From contig OY743172.1 in assembly GCA_963555705.1 (NCBI GenBank), forward strand, positions 25,667,446 to 25,731,445: a DNA stretch of 64,000 bases, read 5' to 3'. Made by a program: the position numbers and the translations under genes. The notes under the pieces are model-generated. The model was given only the letters and a program-made list of their open reading frames with translations. It ran no database searches and was not told where the DNA came from. This stretch comes from Ligustrum vulgare. Taxonomy: Eukaryota > Streptophyta > Magnoliopsida > Lamiales > Oleaceae. Within the stretch, counting starts at the first letter, position 1. Each line of letters starts with the position of its first letter. This document shows positions 48,201-59,719 of this stretch, piece by piece.

Positions 48201-50903
48201 AAAACAATTGAAATGTAATGAAATAAAATATAAAATAATAATAAACAATTGAAATGTAATGAAATAAAATATAAAATAATAATAAACAAGTATCTCCAAA
48301 AGTTAGTCCATGTTTCGGGAAGAGAAAACAATTGAAATGTAATGAAATAAAATATAAAATAATAATAAACAATTGAATTCAAATGAAATAAAATATAAAA
48401 TAATAATAAACAAGTATCTCCAAAAGTTAGTCCATGTTCCGGAAAGAGAAAACAATTGAAATGTAATGAAATAAAATATAAAATAATAATAAACAATTGA
48501 AATGTAATGAAATAAAATATAAAATAATAATAAACAAGTATCTCCAAAAGTTAGTCCATGTTTCGGGAAGAGAAAACAATTGAAATGTAATGAAATAAAA
48601 TATAAAATAATAATAAACAAGTATCTCCAAAAGTTAGTCCATGTTTCGGGAAGAGAAAACAATTGAAATGTAATGAAATAAAATATAAAATAATAATAAA
48701 CAAGTATCTCCAAAAGTTAGTCCATGTTTCGGGAAGAGAAAACAATTGAAATGTAATGAAATAAAATATAAAATAATAATAAACAATTGAAATGTAATGA
48801 AATAAAATATAAAATAATAATAAACAAGTATCTCCAAAAGTTAGTCCATGTTTCGGGAAGAGAAAACAATTGAAATGTAATGAAATAAAATATAAAATAA
48901 TAATAAACAATTGAATTCAAATGAAATAAAATATAAAATAATAATAAACAAGTATCTCCAAAAGTTAGTCCATGTTCCGGAAAGAGAAAACAATTGAAAT
49001 GTAATGAAATAAAATATAAAATAATAATAAACAATTGAAATGTAATGAAATAAAATATAAAATAATAATAAACAAGTATCTCCAAAAGTTAGTCCATGTT
49101 TCGGGAAGAGAAAACAATTGAAATGTAATGAAATAAAATATAAAATAATAATAAACAATTGAATTCAAATGAAATAAAATATAAAATAATAATAAACAAG
49201 TATCTCCAAAAGTTAGTCCATGTTCCGAAAAGAGAAAACAATTGAAATGTAATGAAATAAAATATAAAATAATAATAAACAATTGAAATGTAATGAAATA
49301 AAATATAAAATAATAATAAACAAGTATCTCCAAAAGTTAGTCCATGTTTCGGGAAGAGAAAACAATTGAAATGTAATGAAATAAAATATAAAATAATAAT
49401 AAACAATTGAAATGTAATGAAATAAAATATAAAATAATAATAAACAAGTATCTCCAAAAGTTAGTCTATGTTTCGAGAAGAGAAAACAATTGAAATATAA
49501 TGAAATAAAATATAAAATAATAATAAACAAGTATCTCCAAAAGTTAGTCCATGTTTCGGGAAGAGAAAACAATTGAAATGTAATGAAATAAAATATAAAA
49601 TAATAATAAACAATTGAAATGTAATGAAATAAAATATAAAATAATAATAAACAAGTATCTCCAAAAGTTAGTCCATGTTTCGGGAAGAGAAAACAATTGA
49701 AATGTAATGAAATAAAATATAAAATAATAATAAACAATTGAAATGTAATGAAATAAAATATAAAATAATAATAAACAAGTATCTCCAAAAGTTAGTCCAT
49801 GTTTCGGGAAGAGAAAACAATTGAAATGTAATGAAATAAAATATAAAATAATAATAAACAATTGAATTCAAATGAAATAAAATATAAAATAATAATAAAC
49901 AAGTATCTCCAAAAGTTAGTCCATGTTCCGGAAAGAGAAAACAATTGAAATGTAATGAAATAAAATATAAAATAATAATAAACAATTGAAATGTAATGAA
50001 ATAAAATATAAAATAATAATAAACAAGTATCTCCAAAAGTTAGTCCATGTTTCGGGAAGAGAAAACAATTGAAATGTAATGAAATAAAATATAAAATAAT
50101 AATAAACAATTGAAATGTAATGAAATAAAATATAAAATAATAATAAACAAGTATCTCCAAAAGTTAGTCCATGTTTCGGGAAGAGAAAACAATTGAAATG
50201 TAATGAAATAAAATATAAAATAATAATAAACAATTGAATTCAAATGAAATAAAATATAAAATAATAATAAACAAGTATCTCCAAAAGTTAGTCCATGTTC
50301 CGGAAAGAGAAAACAATTGAAATGTAATGAAATAAAATATAAAATAATAATAAACAATTGAAATGTAATGAAATAAAATATAAAATAATAATAAACAAGT
50401 ATCTCCAAAAGTTAGTCCATGTTTCGGGAAGAGAAAACAATTGAAATGTAATGAAATAAAATATAAAATAATAATAAACAATTGAAATGTAATGAAATAA
50501 AATATAAAATAATAATAAACAAGTATCTCCAAAAGTTAGTCCATGTTTCCGGAAGAGAAAACAATTGAAATGTAATTAAATAAAATATAAAATAATAATA
50601 AACAATTGAAATGTAATGAAATGAAATATAAAATAATAATAAACAAGTATCTCCAAAAGTTAGTCCATGTTTTGGGAAGAGAAAACAATTGAAATGTAAT
50701 GAAATAAAATATAAAATAATAATAAACAAGTATCTCCAAAAGTTAGTCCATGTTTCGGGAAGAGAAAACAATTGAAATGTAATGAAATAAAATATAAAAT
50801 AATAATAAACAATTGAAATATAATGAAATAAAATATAAAATGTTATTGCACTTTTTGTATTAAAATGTTATGAATCCGTGCATCGCACGGGTGGATAGAC
50901 TAG
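45201..50903 (+). mobile_element. Candidate Helitron H3 filled by a minisatellite
   Basis: The 3' end is clear: hairpin CCGTGCATCGCACGG, then GTGGATAGA and CTAG at 50900-50903, followed by T. The 5' end is less certain. TCTTATTATTATTATAAAG at 45201, preceded by A, is the best candidate. A near-copy (TTTATTATTATTATAAAGTA) begins at 45410. Between 45475 and about 50840 the element consists almost wholly of a tandem array. There is no coding capacity. Confidence 0.55.
45475..50840 (+). repeat. 5.4-kb minisatellite, 83/124-bp units, higher-order structure
   Basis: The array is built from two modules. A 42-bp head starts CAAGTATCTCCAAAAGTTAG. A 41-bp tail starts CAATTGAAATGTAATG and ends AATAATAATAAA. 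One head plus one tail is 83 bp; one head plus two tails is 124 bp. I count 47 heads, with intervals of 83 bp (11 times), 124 bp (34 times) and one of 123 bp. Eleven second tails carry a GAATTC variant, and heads after them usually have GTTCCG instead of GTTTCG. Heads 5-21 recur as heads 22-38 at a spacing of 1943-1944 bp, and heads 7-11 recur as 14-18 at 786 bp. Confidence 0.95.
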
Positions 50904-51160
50904 TGTATTTTATAAAGGAATGGTTGATGGGACGAATATGCACAAAAATTCAAGATTTTAGTGGAAGTTAGACAAATGTGGTATATTTGGTAGGTAGATT
51001 GGCCCCATTGTCCCCCATAGGAGGCCGCCCCTGTGAGGGGACGGACATGTTAATCCCTTTTTCGTGGTGAGAAGGGGATCAAATTAAACTGTGAAATACA
51101 TATAAATGAACAATCATATTACTCGTACAATTAGCTTTTATAGAAAAATTGACAGATTTA

Positions 51161-51335
51161 GCATTTGTTTGATAACACTGTTTGATTTATAAACTATTTT
51201 ATTTGTGATTTTGAGGTAAAAAATAGTGGTTAAAAATTAAAGAAAGAAAATATACGTGATTAAAAAATAGTTTGAAAAATTATGTTGTTTATAAATTGAT
51301 TTATAATCAATTAATTTTGATTATCAAACGGAGTC
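51161..51335. mobile_element. Tourist-like MITE
   Basis: The left end reads GCATTTGTTTGATAACAC and the right end on the opposite strand GACTCCGTTTGATAATC. TTA and TAA lie outside each end, the trinucleotide used by PIF/Harbinger elements. It is 175 bp and AT-rich. Confidence 0.55.
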
Positions 51336-51702
51336 TAACATTTGAAAATAATCTAATTTGTTTAACATCACATCATTTCTACAATCGACACGTCACATTC
51401 TGTTCAATTTATGTGTACAAATGATATTATCCTATAACGAATTATCGCTTTCTACTCTTTCTATGCGTTATTTTTCGAATCTCCCAGGAAGCAATGCCCC
51501 TCCTGACCTAATAATTCTTTTTTAATATTTATAAAAAAATAAAATTATTCATTTTAGACATTCAAAGATGGATGTGGGATAAAGAACTCTAATAAAAAAA
51601 CCAAGAGAGAGAATAATATTTCTCTCTGTGAAATTTATTATATTACAATATCTGGATTAAACAATAATTGTGATTGTTGTTTGATAAATGGATAAATTAT
51701 AC

Positions 51703-52530
51703 TAGGGTTGGACGTTTATCGGTTCGATTCGATTATTAAATGAACTGAAATCGAACCCTTCAAAGACAAGAACCAAACGGTTTTTGTTTCGATTCGATTT
51801 TCAATTTTTGTTCGGTTCCAATTAAAAAAATTAAATTTTATACAAATACAAAAAAAAAAAAAATCTAATTGTTTGTAAAAATTAAAGGTAAATATAATCA
51901 AATAAAGCGTCCATTAAAATTAAAGTCCAAATTCATGTATAATATACCACGAATGTGAATCTCATAATTTTGATAGTTAAAATCTTTTTTCTACTCTAAA
52001 AGACTAAAACCATTCTTATTTGAAAAAGAAATCACGTCAAGGAATCAAGAACATTTGAATCTCATTAAAAGTAAATTTCACAAAATAATAATGCTATAAT
52101 AGTGTATGAAATTATTTAAAAGTAAATTACTAAATTACATAATAATAGTGAATCAAATAGACAACATTTCATACATTGTCTATACATTAAAGTGTGTATC
52201 TACTTGGATAAGATTATAAGTCATGGATTTCTAATTAAAATACTACAAATCTAGACAACATTTCTCAAATGGAAAAATTGTAAGTAAATTTATACTCATC
52301 TGACTCACTGTCTACACATTAAAGGGTGAACATAAATATATTTTGATGTATAATTCAATGAACAATTCAAAAAAAAAAATTTTTTTATCGGTTTTGATTT
52401 TAAGAACCAATCGGTTTCGGTTATTTTTAAAAAAAGAAATCGATTTTAGTTTTGATTTTTTTTCAAGAACCGAAATATTTCGGTTTTTTCGATTTGATTT
52501 ACTCAGTTCCGATTTTTTTGTCCACCCCTA
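51703..52530. mobile_element. hAT-type non-autonomous element, 828 bp
   Basis: The left end is TAGGGTTGGACGTTTATCGG, and the right end on the opposite strand is TAGGGGTGGACAAAAAAATC. It is flanked by a perfect 8-bp direct repeat AATTATAC (51695-51702 and 52531-52538). Subterminal GGTTCGATTCGATT-like repeats lie near both ends. There is no transposase. Confidence 0.9.
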
Positions 52531-52538
52531 AATTATAC

Positions 52539-53121
52539 GAGATGGGTTAGATGGGTTGTATTTTGAATTATTATTTCATCAACCATAAATAATAGATAAT
52601 AAGTTAGTTAAATCGTAATACTTATAATAAATTTACTTATACGTGAATGATGTACATATCATTGAAAGTTTTTTTTAGCAAGTTTCTTATTTAGTGTATG
52701 TTTGGTATTGTTTAAAAAGAATTTTTTTTATTAATTAGTGATTTTTAAGACAATGTATGGTTGTGATTTGGTTCAAAAGTTAAATATTGTTGACTTACTT
52801 TTAATTTATGGTTGAGATTAAGTACCCTAAAAAAAAGAGAGAAATTTTTTAAAAAAATCAAACACGGGCTTAATTTTCTCACAAACATAAAAATTACTTT
52901 TAAACGAAAGAAATTTTACTGCTTAAAAGTAATTAAAAAGTAAATTATCCAAAATATATTTATAGAAAAACTTACTTAAAATAAGTTTTTATTTTAAAAA
53001 GAAAACGTAAGGCGAAAAGATTATCATAATTTACCATTAAAAAATAAAAAATATAGTAAAACTAGGTTACTTTTAAGACTTGAGAGTATTTTTTATATTT
53101 TATATATATTTGTGGGAAACT
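52539..53121. other. AT-rich spacer
   Basis: No gene recognised. TTAGTGTATGTTTGGTATTG near 52691 and ATCAAACACGGGC near 52858 look like ends of a MITE, but the termini are too diverged to call. Confidence 0.4.
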
Positions 53122-53571
53122 TGTGGGAAATATTAGAGAATCAAAATAAAATCGAAGGCCCGTGATTCTACGGTTTCCTTAAATCAAATTCACCGTCTCA
53201 TCGAAGTGCAAGAGATTTTAATCGATGTTCGATTTCCTGGAAAAAATCTATTGTCGTTTTGCGTTGCACTACGCTCACTGCCTATCGAACTAGTTGTGTT
53301 TATACTCTTATTCTCAAAAAAATCAAAATCAAAATGAAAAGAAAGAGGGAGAGGGAGAGGTTGCTTGAAAGAAAAGACTATTTTTTTTCTTGGCATTATT
53401 TCTTGTATATTAATCAAGAATGGTTTCTGCCTTTTATAGATCACCAGCATTAACATTCATTTAATCACCAAATTCAAGAGATGAAAAACCGAGCTGGGAA
53501 ATAGATGAAACTGACTGCTTTTAATTTCTATTCAAACAAAGCGAAACTGCCAAAATGAAAAGTTTCCAACA
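53122..53571 (+). mobile_element. LTR-like repeat, copy 2
   Basis: It starts TGTGGGAAATATTAGAG and ends AGTTTCCAACA. It is homologous to 28542-29024 in the same orientation, sharing GTGCAAGAGATTTTxATCG and GCGTTGCACTACG-type motifs. A TATA-like TTTTATAGA lies near 53436. I see no clear target duplication. Confidence 0.5.
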
Positions 53572-54845
53572 TACTTATAAATATATGTTGAGGGTTCGAG
53601 ATCTAGCAAATAGCAGTATAGTGGTGATAACGAATTGAGAAATAGTGAATACAATACAAAGTGTCACGTGCAATAATATTATTATTCTATATACAAATGG
53701 ATCATGATCATCAGATCATGCAAACATTCCAATAAACATACACATGTTTGGCAAAGCCTGAAAAAATATAAAGTTAATTACTTTTTGTAATATAATATAG
53801 GTAATAAAATAATTTCTTTTTCTTATTTTAAGTAGAAAGTAACTTTCACGTTACTACGAAAATAAGTAATTTATATATTTTTAATTTCATCGTTTAAAAA
53901 TGCTGCAAACATTGAAACTTGCTTATTTACTTATAAATCATCCTTTTAATCTTAAACAAACATACAATAGTTGTAACGTCCAAAAAAATAAAAAAAATAA
54001 CATTTTAGAAATAGAATTTAAAGTCGGAAATACTTGGCTAATTAAGGTATTAGGTCCATTTGGAAGTTGCATTATTTTAGCCTAGGAATTTGTTAATACA
54101 TTAAATAAGAACCAAACATGGAATTAAGATGGTTAAATTAGCACATGGCTTGGGTTGTCCCTAATTCTAGACAAGGGACTCTTAAGGGACCACTTGGCAA
54201 AATTAGGGTTAATTGTGGAAGAAGTAATGATTGAGGAATATAAAATAAATAATTAAATTGCTAAATCATAACTATAAATAGGATATTTGAGTGTAAATAA
54301 ATTCATAGCGTTAAAAGAATGATGAAATCATAAGGTAAGTATTTCATGCTCGGTCCGCCCAAGGCCCGTGAGGCCGCCGCCTCAAGGTCCAAAAACCTAA
54401 AATTTTTTACCCATTTCACAATTTCAGGTGCCGCCCAGCCTCATACCATAACCTTCGACCACGATCACAACTACGACCACCACCATCACCATCACCACTA
54501 ACTTCGGAGCATTGACGCTGCCACCACCATCGAAATCACCACCAGAACCACCACAATTCTGACGGACCACCATCAACACCACCGTCCCAAACCCGCCACA
54601 CCACCACTATAGTAATGTCCGTTCAACACCACATATGTAGCAATATTGGAAATAAATATACACACACACACACACATATACACACAGAGAGAGAGAGGGA
54701 GAGAGAGAGAGAGAGAGAGTATTATAGTACTATTTGATCAACCCATAATTAAGCAATCAGTTGGGGATCTTACCATTTGAATTAGAACTCTTCAATTCTA
54801 AAAATTTGAAATTGAAAGACGATGAAAGAAAAATTAATCTAGGAA
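53572..54845. other. Spacer with CACCAC-rich stretch and CA/GA repeats
   Basis: It is AT-rich to 54340, then has a GC-richer part (54350-54620) with CACCACCATCACC-type repeats, then (CA)n and (GA)n tracts at about 54660-54718. No gene recognised. Confidence 0.45.
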
Positions 54846-55400
54846 TGACATATAAAGTGTGACCTGAACAACGAACATGTGACTTGAATATTTCAAATGT
54901 GACCTAAGACATAATGCACTAAATGTGACCTGAAAACTACACCCGTGACCTGAACATTTGAAATGCAGCCTTTGTTTAATTGTTTTTAAATTTTTCTTTT
55001 TTTCCTACATTACTCAATTTCAATCATCCATTAAAAGTCAAACCCAAAATATTTTAATTTTCAATCAAATTCAACTATCTATTCTCTTAAAAATCACTAT
55101 TCATTTCCAAAAACTCTTTTTAAATTATATCGAACACTCATGCGGTGACATAATGTATTAAATGTGACCTGAACAAAACACTATAATGTAATGAACCAAA
55201 TGTGACCTGAACAAAATACTTGTGCCTTGAGACATGTGACCTAATCCACAAATGTAACCAAAATGGTAGCAACTAACCACCAGTGACCTGAACTGAAGAT
55301 CTGTTAGACATCGCAGCAGCCATCTCTTCACCACCTGTGACCTGAAGAACACATGTGACTTGATGCACCAATTGTGACCTGAACGGCTAAACATGTGACC
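54846..55400 (+). repeat. GTGACCTGAA dispersed short repeats
   Basis: The motif (T)GTGACCTGAA(C) recurs about a dozen times at irregular 20-90 bp spacing, often as AAATGTGACCTGAAC. It is similar in type to the GTGACC repeats at the MULE centre, but here they are all in one orientation. Confidence 0.7.
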
Positions 55401-55921
55401 AACTGGTCACCTCCTACACCACACATAGCACCAAGGCAGCACCATCACCGTTCACACTACCGCGACTGTCGGCACCATCCACCATCAACAATTGTCCGAG
55501 TTACACATATCGCCCATTAGCACAACTCAACCACTACAATCACATATACAATGTAAATTATCCAACACCACATACACACAGTACATATATATACTACAGA
55601 TGCAACCATTATAGTACACATACACCATCTATCCAGAACACAACTCAATCTCTGCAACCCGTCGGAAACCAGACCCCCAACAGAAGAAATGTGTGGAATA
55701 GGCGAGGGAGGAGGAGGAAGAAAATGCTACTTTTACTGTTTCTCTGACCTTTACCTTCAACTGTCGTTGTGTACCGTCTCTGCTCGCGGTGGTATCTTCA
55801 ATGCATTGTTGTCTCTAAACGACTTAACTGATGTTCTTGCCCCTCTGTGATTCAATTTTAGATTTGGAGATTCGATATTTTGCCTCTACAAAAAGTTGGA
55901 GTTGAGATTTGGAGATTGGAT

Positions 55922-55922
<1 letters not shown>

Positions 55923-56009
<87 letters not shown>

Positions 56010-56027
56010 CGCGCGCGCGCGCGCGCG
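55923..56027 (+). repeat. (CT)n(GT)n(GC)n compound microsatellite
   Basis: About 38 CT units (55923-55998), then GT units to 56009 and GC units to 56027. The CT part is a triplex-forming mirror repeat, and the alternating GT/GC part is a classic Z-DNA-prone sequence. Confidence 0.95.
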
Positions 56028-56366
56028 TAACTATTTGAAGTGATTTTTTGATACAGATTGGGGCTTTAGCTTTACGATGGGTGGGTTAATTTGCTGTGAG
56101 GTGGGTGGATGTATGTAGGCTGGGCGTTTAATTTAATTTAATATTAATAGTATTGTTAATTATTAAAAAACTTAATTATACTTGATTTCTGCATAATTAA
56201 GGATTAAACCTGATTATTGATTGTGAATCTTCAAAAATTGGGGGGCCTATAATTTCCACTTTTTTTTTTCTTTCCTAGCAGTCGAGATAGCTAAGACCCG
56301 ATAGCTAAGTACTCATAAATGATGAATACAATTCCAAATTCAAATTTAATTTCAATTTCTTCATTC

Positions 56367-57270
56367 TAGGGGTGGAGAGGTTTGATTTGATTTTGGTTCC
56401 AGAAAAATCAAACCAAATCATGAATCGATGATTATTTTTACTGACGGAACCAATAAATTTTTATAAAGATACGAAACCAAACCGTTTGGTTCTAGTTCGG
56501 TCTGGTTTGGTTTGGTTCGGTTCGGTTTTGGGACCATTACTTGAATTTTTAAATAATAAATGTAAATTAAAGAATGTTTATATCAGCTTCTTCATTATAA
56601 TCCATCTACATCATTACTAAATAGAAAATGAAATTTTTAGTTAACAAAACAAAACTTTAGAAAAAGTAACATGTTATTCCAAATCAAAGAAGAAAAAGAA
56701 ACCCTGCTTAAAGGAAGCTCGTCGACTCGTCGAAACTTAGAGAATCGAACTTAAATGCCATTTAGACTTATAGTTATAGGTTATGATGAAGGTCTAACTC
56801 TGCCTACTCTGCCGTCACGCCATGTGAGTTAGGGATAAAGTTTGCAATTTAAGTTTGGGTTAATTTCTGAGAATTGACGAATTGGGTTGAGATTTATATA
56901 TACATAAATTTTAAAAAATAAACATCAATGCCGTCTACGTCGATGGTGATTAAGGAGCGCAACGATTGTTGTGTTGTTGGAGTGCAAGTAAAATAGTGTG
57001 AATGTATGTTTATAATTGAAAAGAAGATAAATTAATTAGAATTAGAATTTATATTTACGATTTAAAATTTTTGTCTAATAAGAAATGGGATAAAATGTAT
57101 GATAAATAAAATTTTTGTACATTTCACATTTATAATTTCATATTTAAATTTTTTTGTGAAACAAATATCTACTCATTTGCAAAAATATATATATACTAAG
57201 TTTGGTTCTAAGAACCAAATCATTATTATTTTTTTTTTGTAGTTTGGTTCTATTATTTTATGCACTCCTG
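56367..57270. mobile_element. hAT-type non-autonomous element, 904 bp
   Basis: The left end is TAGGGGTGGAGAGGTTTG and the right end on the opposite strand CAGGAGTGCATAAAATAATA. A perfect 8-bp direct repeat CTTCATTC flanks it (56359-56366 and 57271-57278). GGTTCGGTTTGGTT-type subterminal repeats lie at 56470-56530 and AGTTTGGTTCTA near 57241. No transposase. Confidence 0.85.
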
Positions 57271-57278
57271 CTTCATTC

Positions 57279-58101
57279 ACTGCCCTACTGTTCTCCCTGC
57301 GACTGTGCAACATTGGCGATTTCAACTGCCTGTCTCTGTCACTTCACTGTTTGTAGTCACAGTTGTTGTTTATTGAATGTGCTTTTGTGTTTTCTCATGT
57401 AATTGCAAGGCCTTTATTTTGCTAAATTTATTCTACAATAATTGCAACGTATTTGAGAATTGGAAATCTCCTTCTTTGCTTCAAAGATACGACTTGGTCA
57501 TGCAGGATTGGAAAAGATATATACCAACTTGTATTTTGGCAGCCATGATTTTAGCCTCACTTTCTTGGTCTCTGCTCGCCTCTCACCTCTCAGCGATTCA
57601 GCCTTGAGCCTTTCATAATTTCACCTTCGTTCTTCGACTTCAAGTTCAACCATTCACGCTTTACACTACATGTTAGCAAATTGTTTCCTCAACTCTAAGT
57701 AAACTAATTTTTTGTTAATTTGTTTTAATTTTTTATGTTCCCTTATGAGCCCAAATCCCCCTTATTGTTTTGACTTTCAATAAATCTTTTACAAAGCAAT
57801 ATTTGGTGAGTGGTGAATGGTTCCTCGTGAGCCCCAAATTTTCCTTGTAATTATCGGTGATTGGTGAATCTGTGATGCTTGTAGAGTTTTGAAAATTTTC
57901 TTGACCATCACTTTTAGGTATAATAGCGAACAATGTCTCCTAACACATTAATCTAGAGTTCAAAACAGGAAAAAGGGAAACGATTTTTGTTGAAGAAACT
58001 TCAAGGTTTTGTTGAATTTAGAGAAGTTAAAGAGTAAGCCTTTACTATTTTACAGAAGTTTTGTAAGATGCTTGAGCAATTTCTGAGTTGGTGGACGTTT
58101 A
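57279..58101. other. Spacer, possibly decayed hAT coding sequence
   Basis: I recognise no protein in this interval, but it lies directly upstream of the hAT transposase remnant and may include more of that decayed gene. Confidence 0.3.
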
Positions 58102-58455
58102 GACATTAATGGTGAGGAGTTATACTTATAGTTGATAGTCGTGAGATGTTATTCAACAAATGAAAAAACAACAATTGATGTGCTATGTTATTTGGCGAAA
58201 CTGAATGGTTTATTCCCAAATAGTTATATTGTTTACAAAATTTTGCTAATCATACTATTAACTGTTGTATCTGTAGAAAGAAGTTTCTCCAAGTTGCAAT
58301 TGATCAAGAATTATCTTCAATCAACTATGTCGTATGACAGACTAAATGGACTGGCTATGTTGTCGATTGAGAAATAAATGGTTGAGTAACTTGACTACTC
58401 TAATTTGATAAATATTTTAGCCTCTAAAACAGCTAGACGAGTAGCGTTTAACTAA
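58102..58455 (+). pseudogene. hAT transposase C-terminal dimerisation domain
   Basis: The frame reads DINGEELYL, a stop, then TTIDVLCYLAKLNGLFPNSY, SVERSFSKLQLIKNYLQSTM and DRLNGLAMLSIEK, a stop at 58375, then LDYSNLINILASKTARRVAF and TAA at 58453. ERSFSKLKLIK...RLNGLAMLSIE is the signature of the hAT-family C-terminal dimerisation region (also found in plant TTF-type zinc finger proteins derived from hAT). At least three in-frame stops make it dead. It is on the plus strand and not inside any of the short hAT elements with clear ends. Confidence 0.85.
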
Positions 58456-58820
58456 TTGTTTCGAACATTTTATGTGTTGTTATTTGATATAATATAAGTA
58501 TTTGAAATATCATATTTGTCCGTTGTTTTTATGTTAGTTCATACTTTTGAATTTTTTTTTTTTTTGCAATACGATGATTTTGCAAATTATTTAGTACATT
58601 TGTCTGATGTAAATTTGAGTTTTATCGTTAATTTTCGGTCTTTTCCTAAAAATAAAATAAATAAATTGGGGATGCTACCCTCGAACCCATAAGATGTGCT
58701 GTGAATGAGAAGATCGTAAAAAACATTGTTCATCTCAGGTCTCGAAAAACACTGGTCCGGCTTTGAAACTTTAACACAAAAATTTGGAAAATTTTTACCA
58801 GCCCCCTGAAATTTCTTGAG

Positions 58821-58838
58821 CCAAGAGTCGACTCTTGG
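58821..58838. repeat. Perfect 18-bp palindrome
   Basis: CCAAGAGTCGACTCTTGG reads the same on both strands and is followed by GTCGGCCCCTTC. It lies about 370 bp after the hAT transposase remnant and could be a subterminal hairpin near that element's 3' end. Confidence 0.8.
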
Positions 58839-59066
58839 GTCGGCCCCTTCATTATGTTTGTAGTTTTTGAATTATTTGTTATGTTTTCAAGTGAAATATT
58901 GTCTAATCACTAAACGTGAGTGATCTATACTGTCTTTTGTTTATTGAAATCATGTTTAAGGCATTGATCTAGGATATTTTAAAAGATTATAGACTTCAGA
59001 TTCTAGTATTCTACCAATTGATATTTACATTGACATTGACATTGTATTGATCATTGATTGTACACC

Positions 59067-59711
59067 TAGTGTTGGCAAATGGGCGGATCGGACCCCGATC
59101 CGCCCCGCCCCGAATTTTTCTGGTCCGATCCGGATCCGCCCGCGATCCGTCAAATTTCTGGTCGGGTCGGGGCGGATCGGTCCACCGATCCGTGGACCGA
59201 TCCGCCAATTTTTTTTTTTTTTTTTAAATTTTTTAAAAATTTTTTTAAATATATTTTAAATTAAATATTTTTAAAAAAATTTAGAAAAATTATTATTTTT
59301 ATTAAATTTTATTTATTTTATTGAAACGAGACGTATAGAGGTCAATTCGTCGATTCAACGGATCGAGTTTTTTTGCCATCACTTATTGGAATTCTTTCTT
59401 CAAATGAAGAATATGAAAAATGTGTTTTCTTTAAAATGCAAAGATTTCAGGTTATTTCCAGAAATCAAAGTTTGCTACAAAATTTACATATTAGATTTTT
59501 ATACATGATAAAAAAATTATATTAAAAAAATGTCGGATCACGGATCGGGGCGGATCGGATCAGTCCCGATCCAAATCCGCTCCGTGAATTTTCGGATCGG
59601 GGCGGATCACATAAATTTCAATCCGTCGATCCACGGATCGGGATTTTTTCGGATCGGATCGGATCGGGTCGACGGATCGACGGGGTGGATCGGATTTTTT
59701 TGGCATCTCTA
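59067..59711. mobile_element. hAT-type non-autonomous element, 645 bp
   Basis: The left end is TAGTGTTGGCAAATGGGCGG and the right end on the opposite strand TAGAGATGCCAAAAAAATCC. It is flanked by a perfect 8-bp repeat TGTACACC (59059-59066 and 59712-59719). Both subterminal regions are packed with GGATCGG/CCGATCC repeats, and the middle is very AT-rich. It is of the same family type as 591-976. Confidence 0.9.
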
Positions 59712-59719
59712 TGTACACC

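Noticed and set aside
45432..50771. Long minus-strand open frames (up to 284 codons) rich in Phe, Ile, Leu and Tyr across the minisatellite
   Set aside because: The repeat happens to lack stops in all three minus frames, and unit lengths of 83 and 124 bp are not multiples of three, so the frame shifts from unit to unit. The peptide is a by-product of the repeat, not a membrane protein.
45475..50840. CRISPR-like array of repeats and spacers
   Set aside because: The spacers are themselves repeats, the units are direct tandem copies, and the context is plant nuclear DNA. It is a minisatellite.
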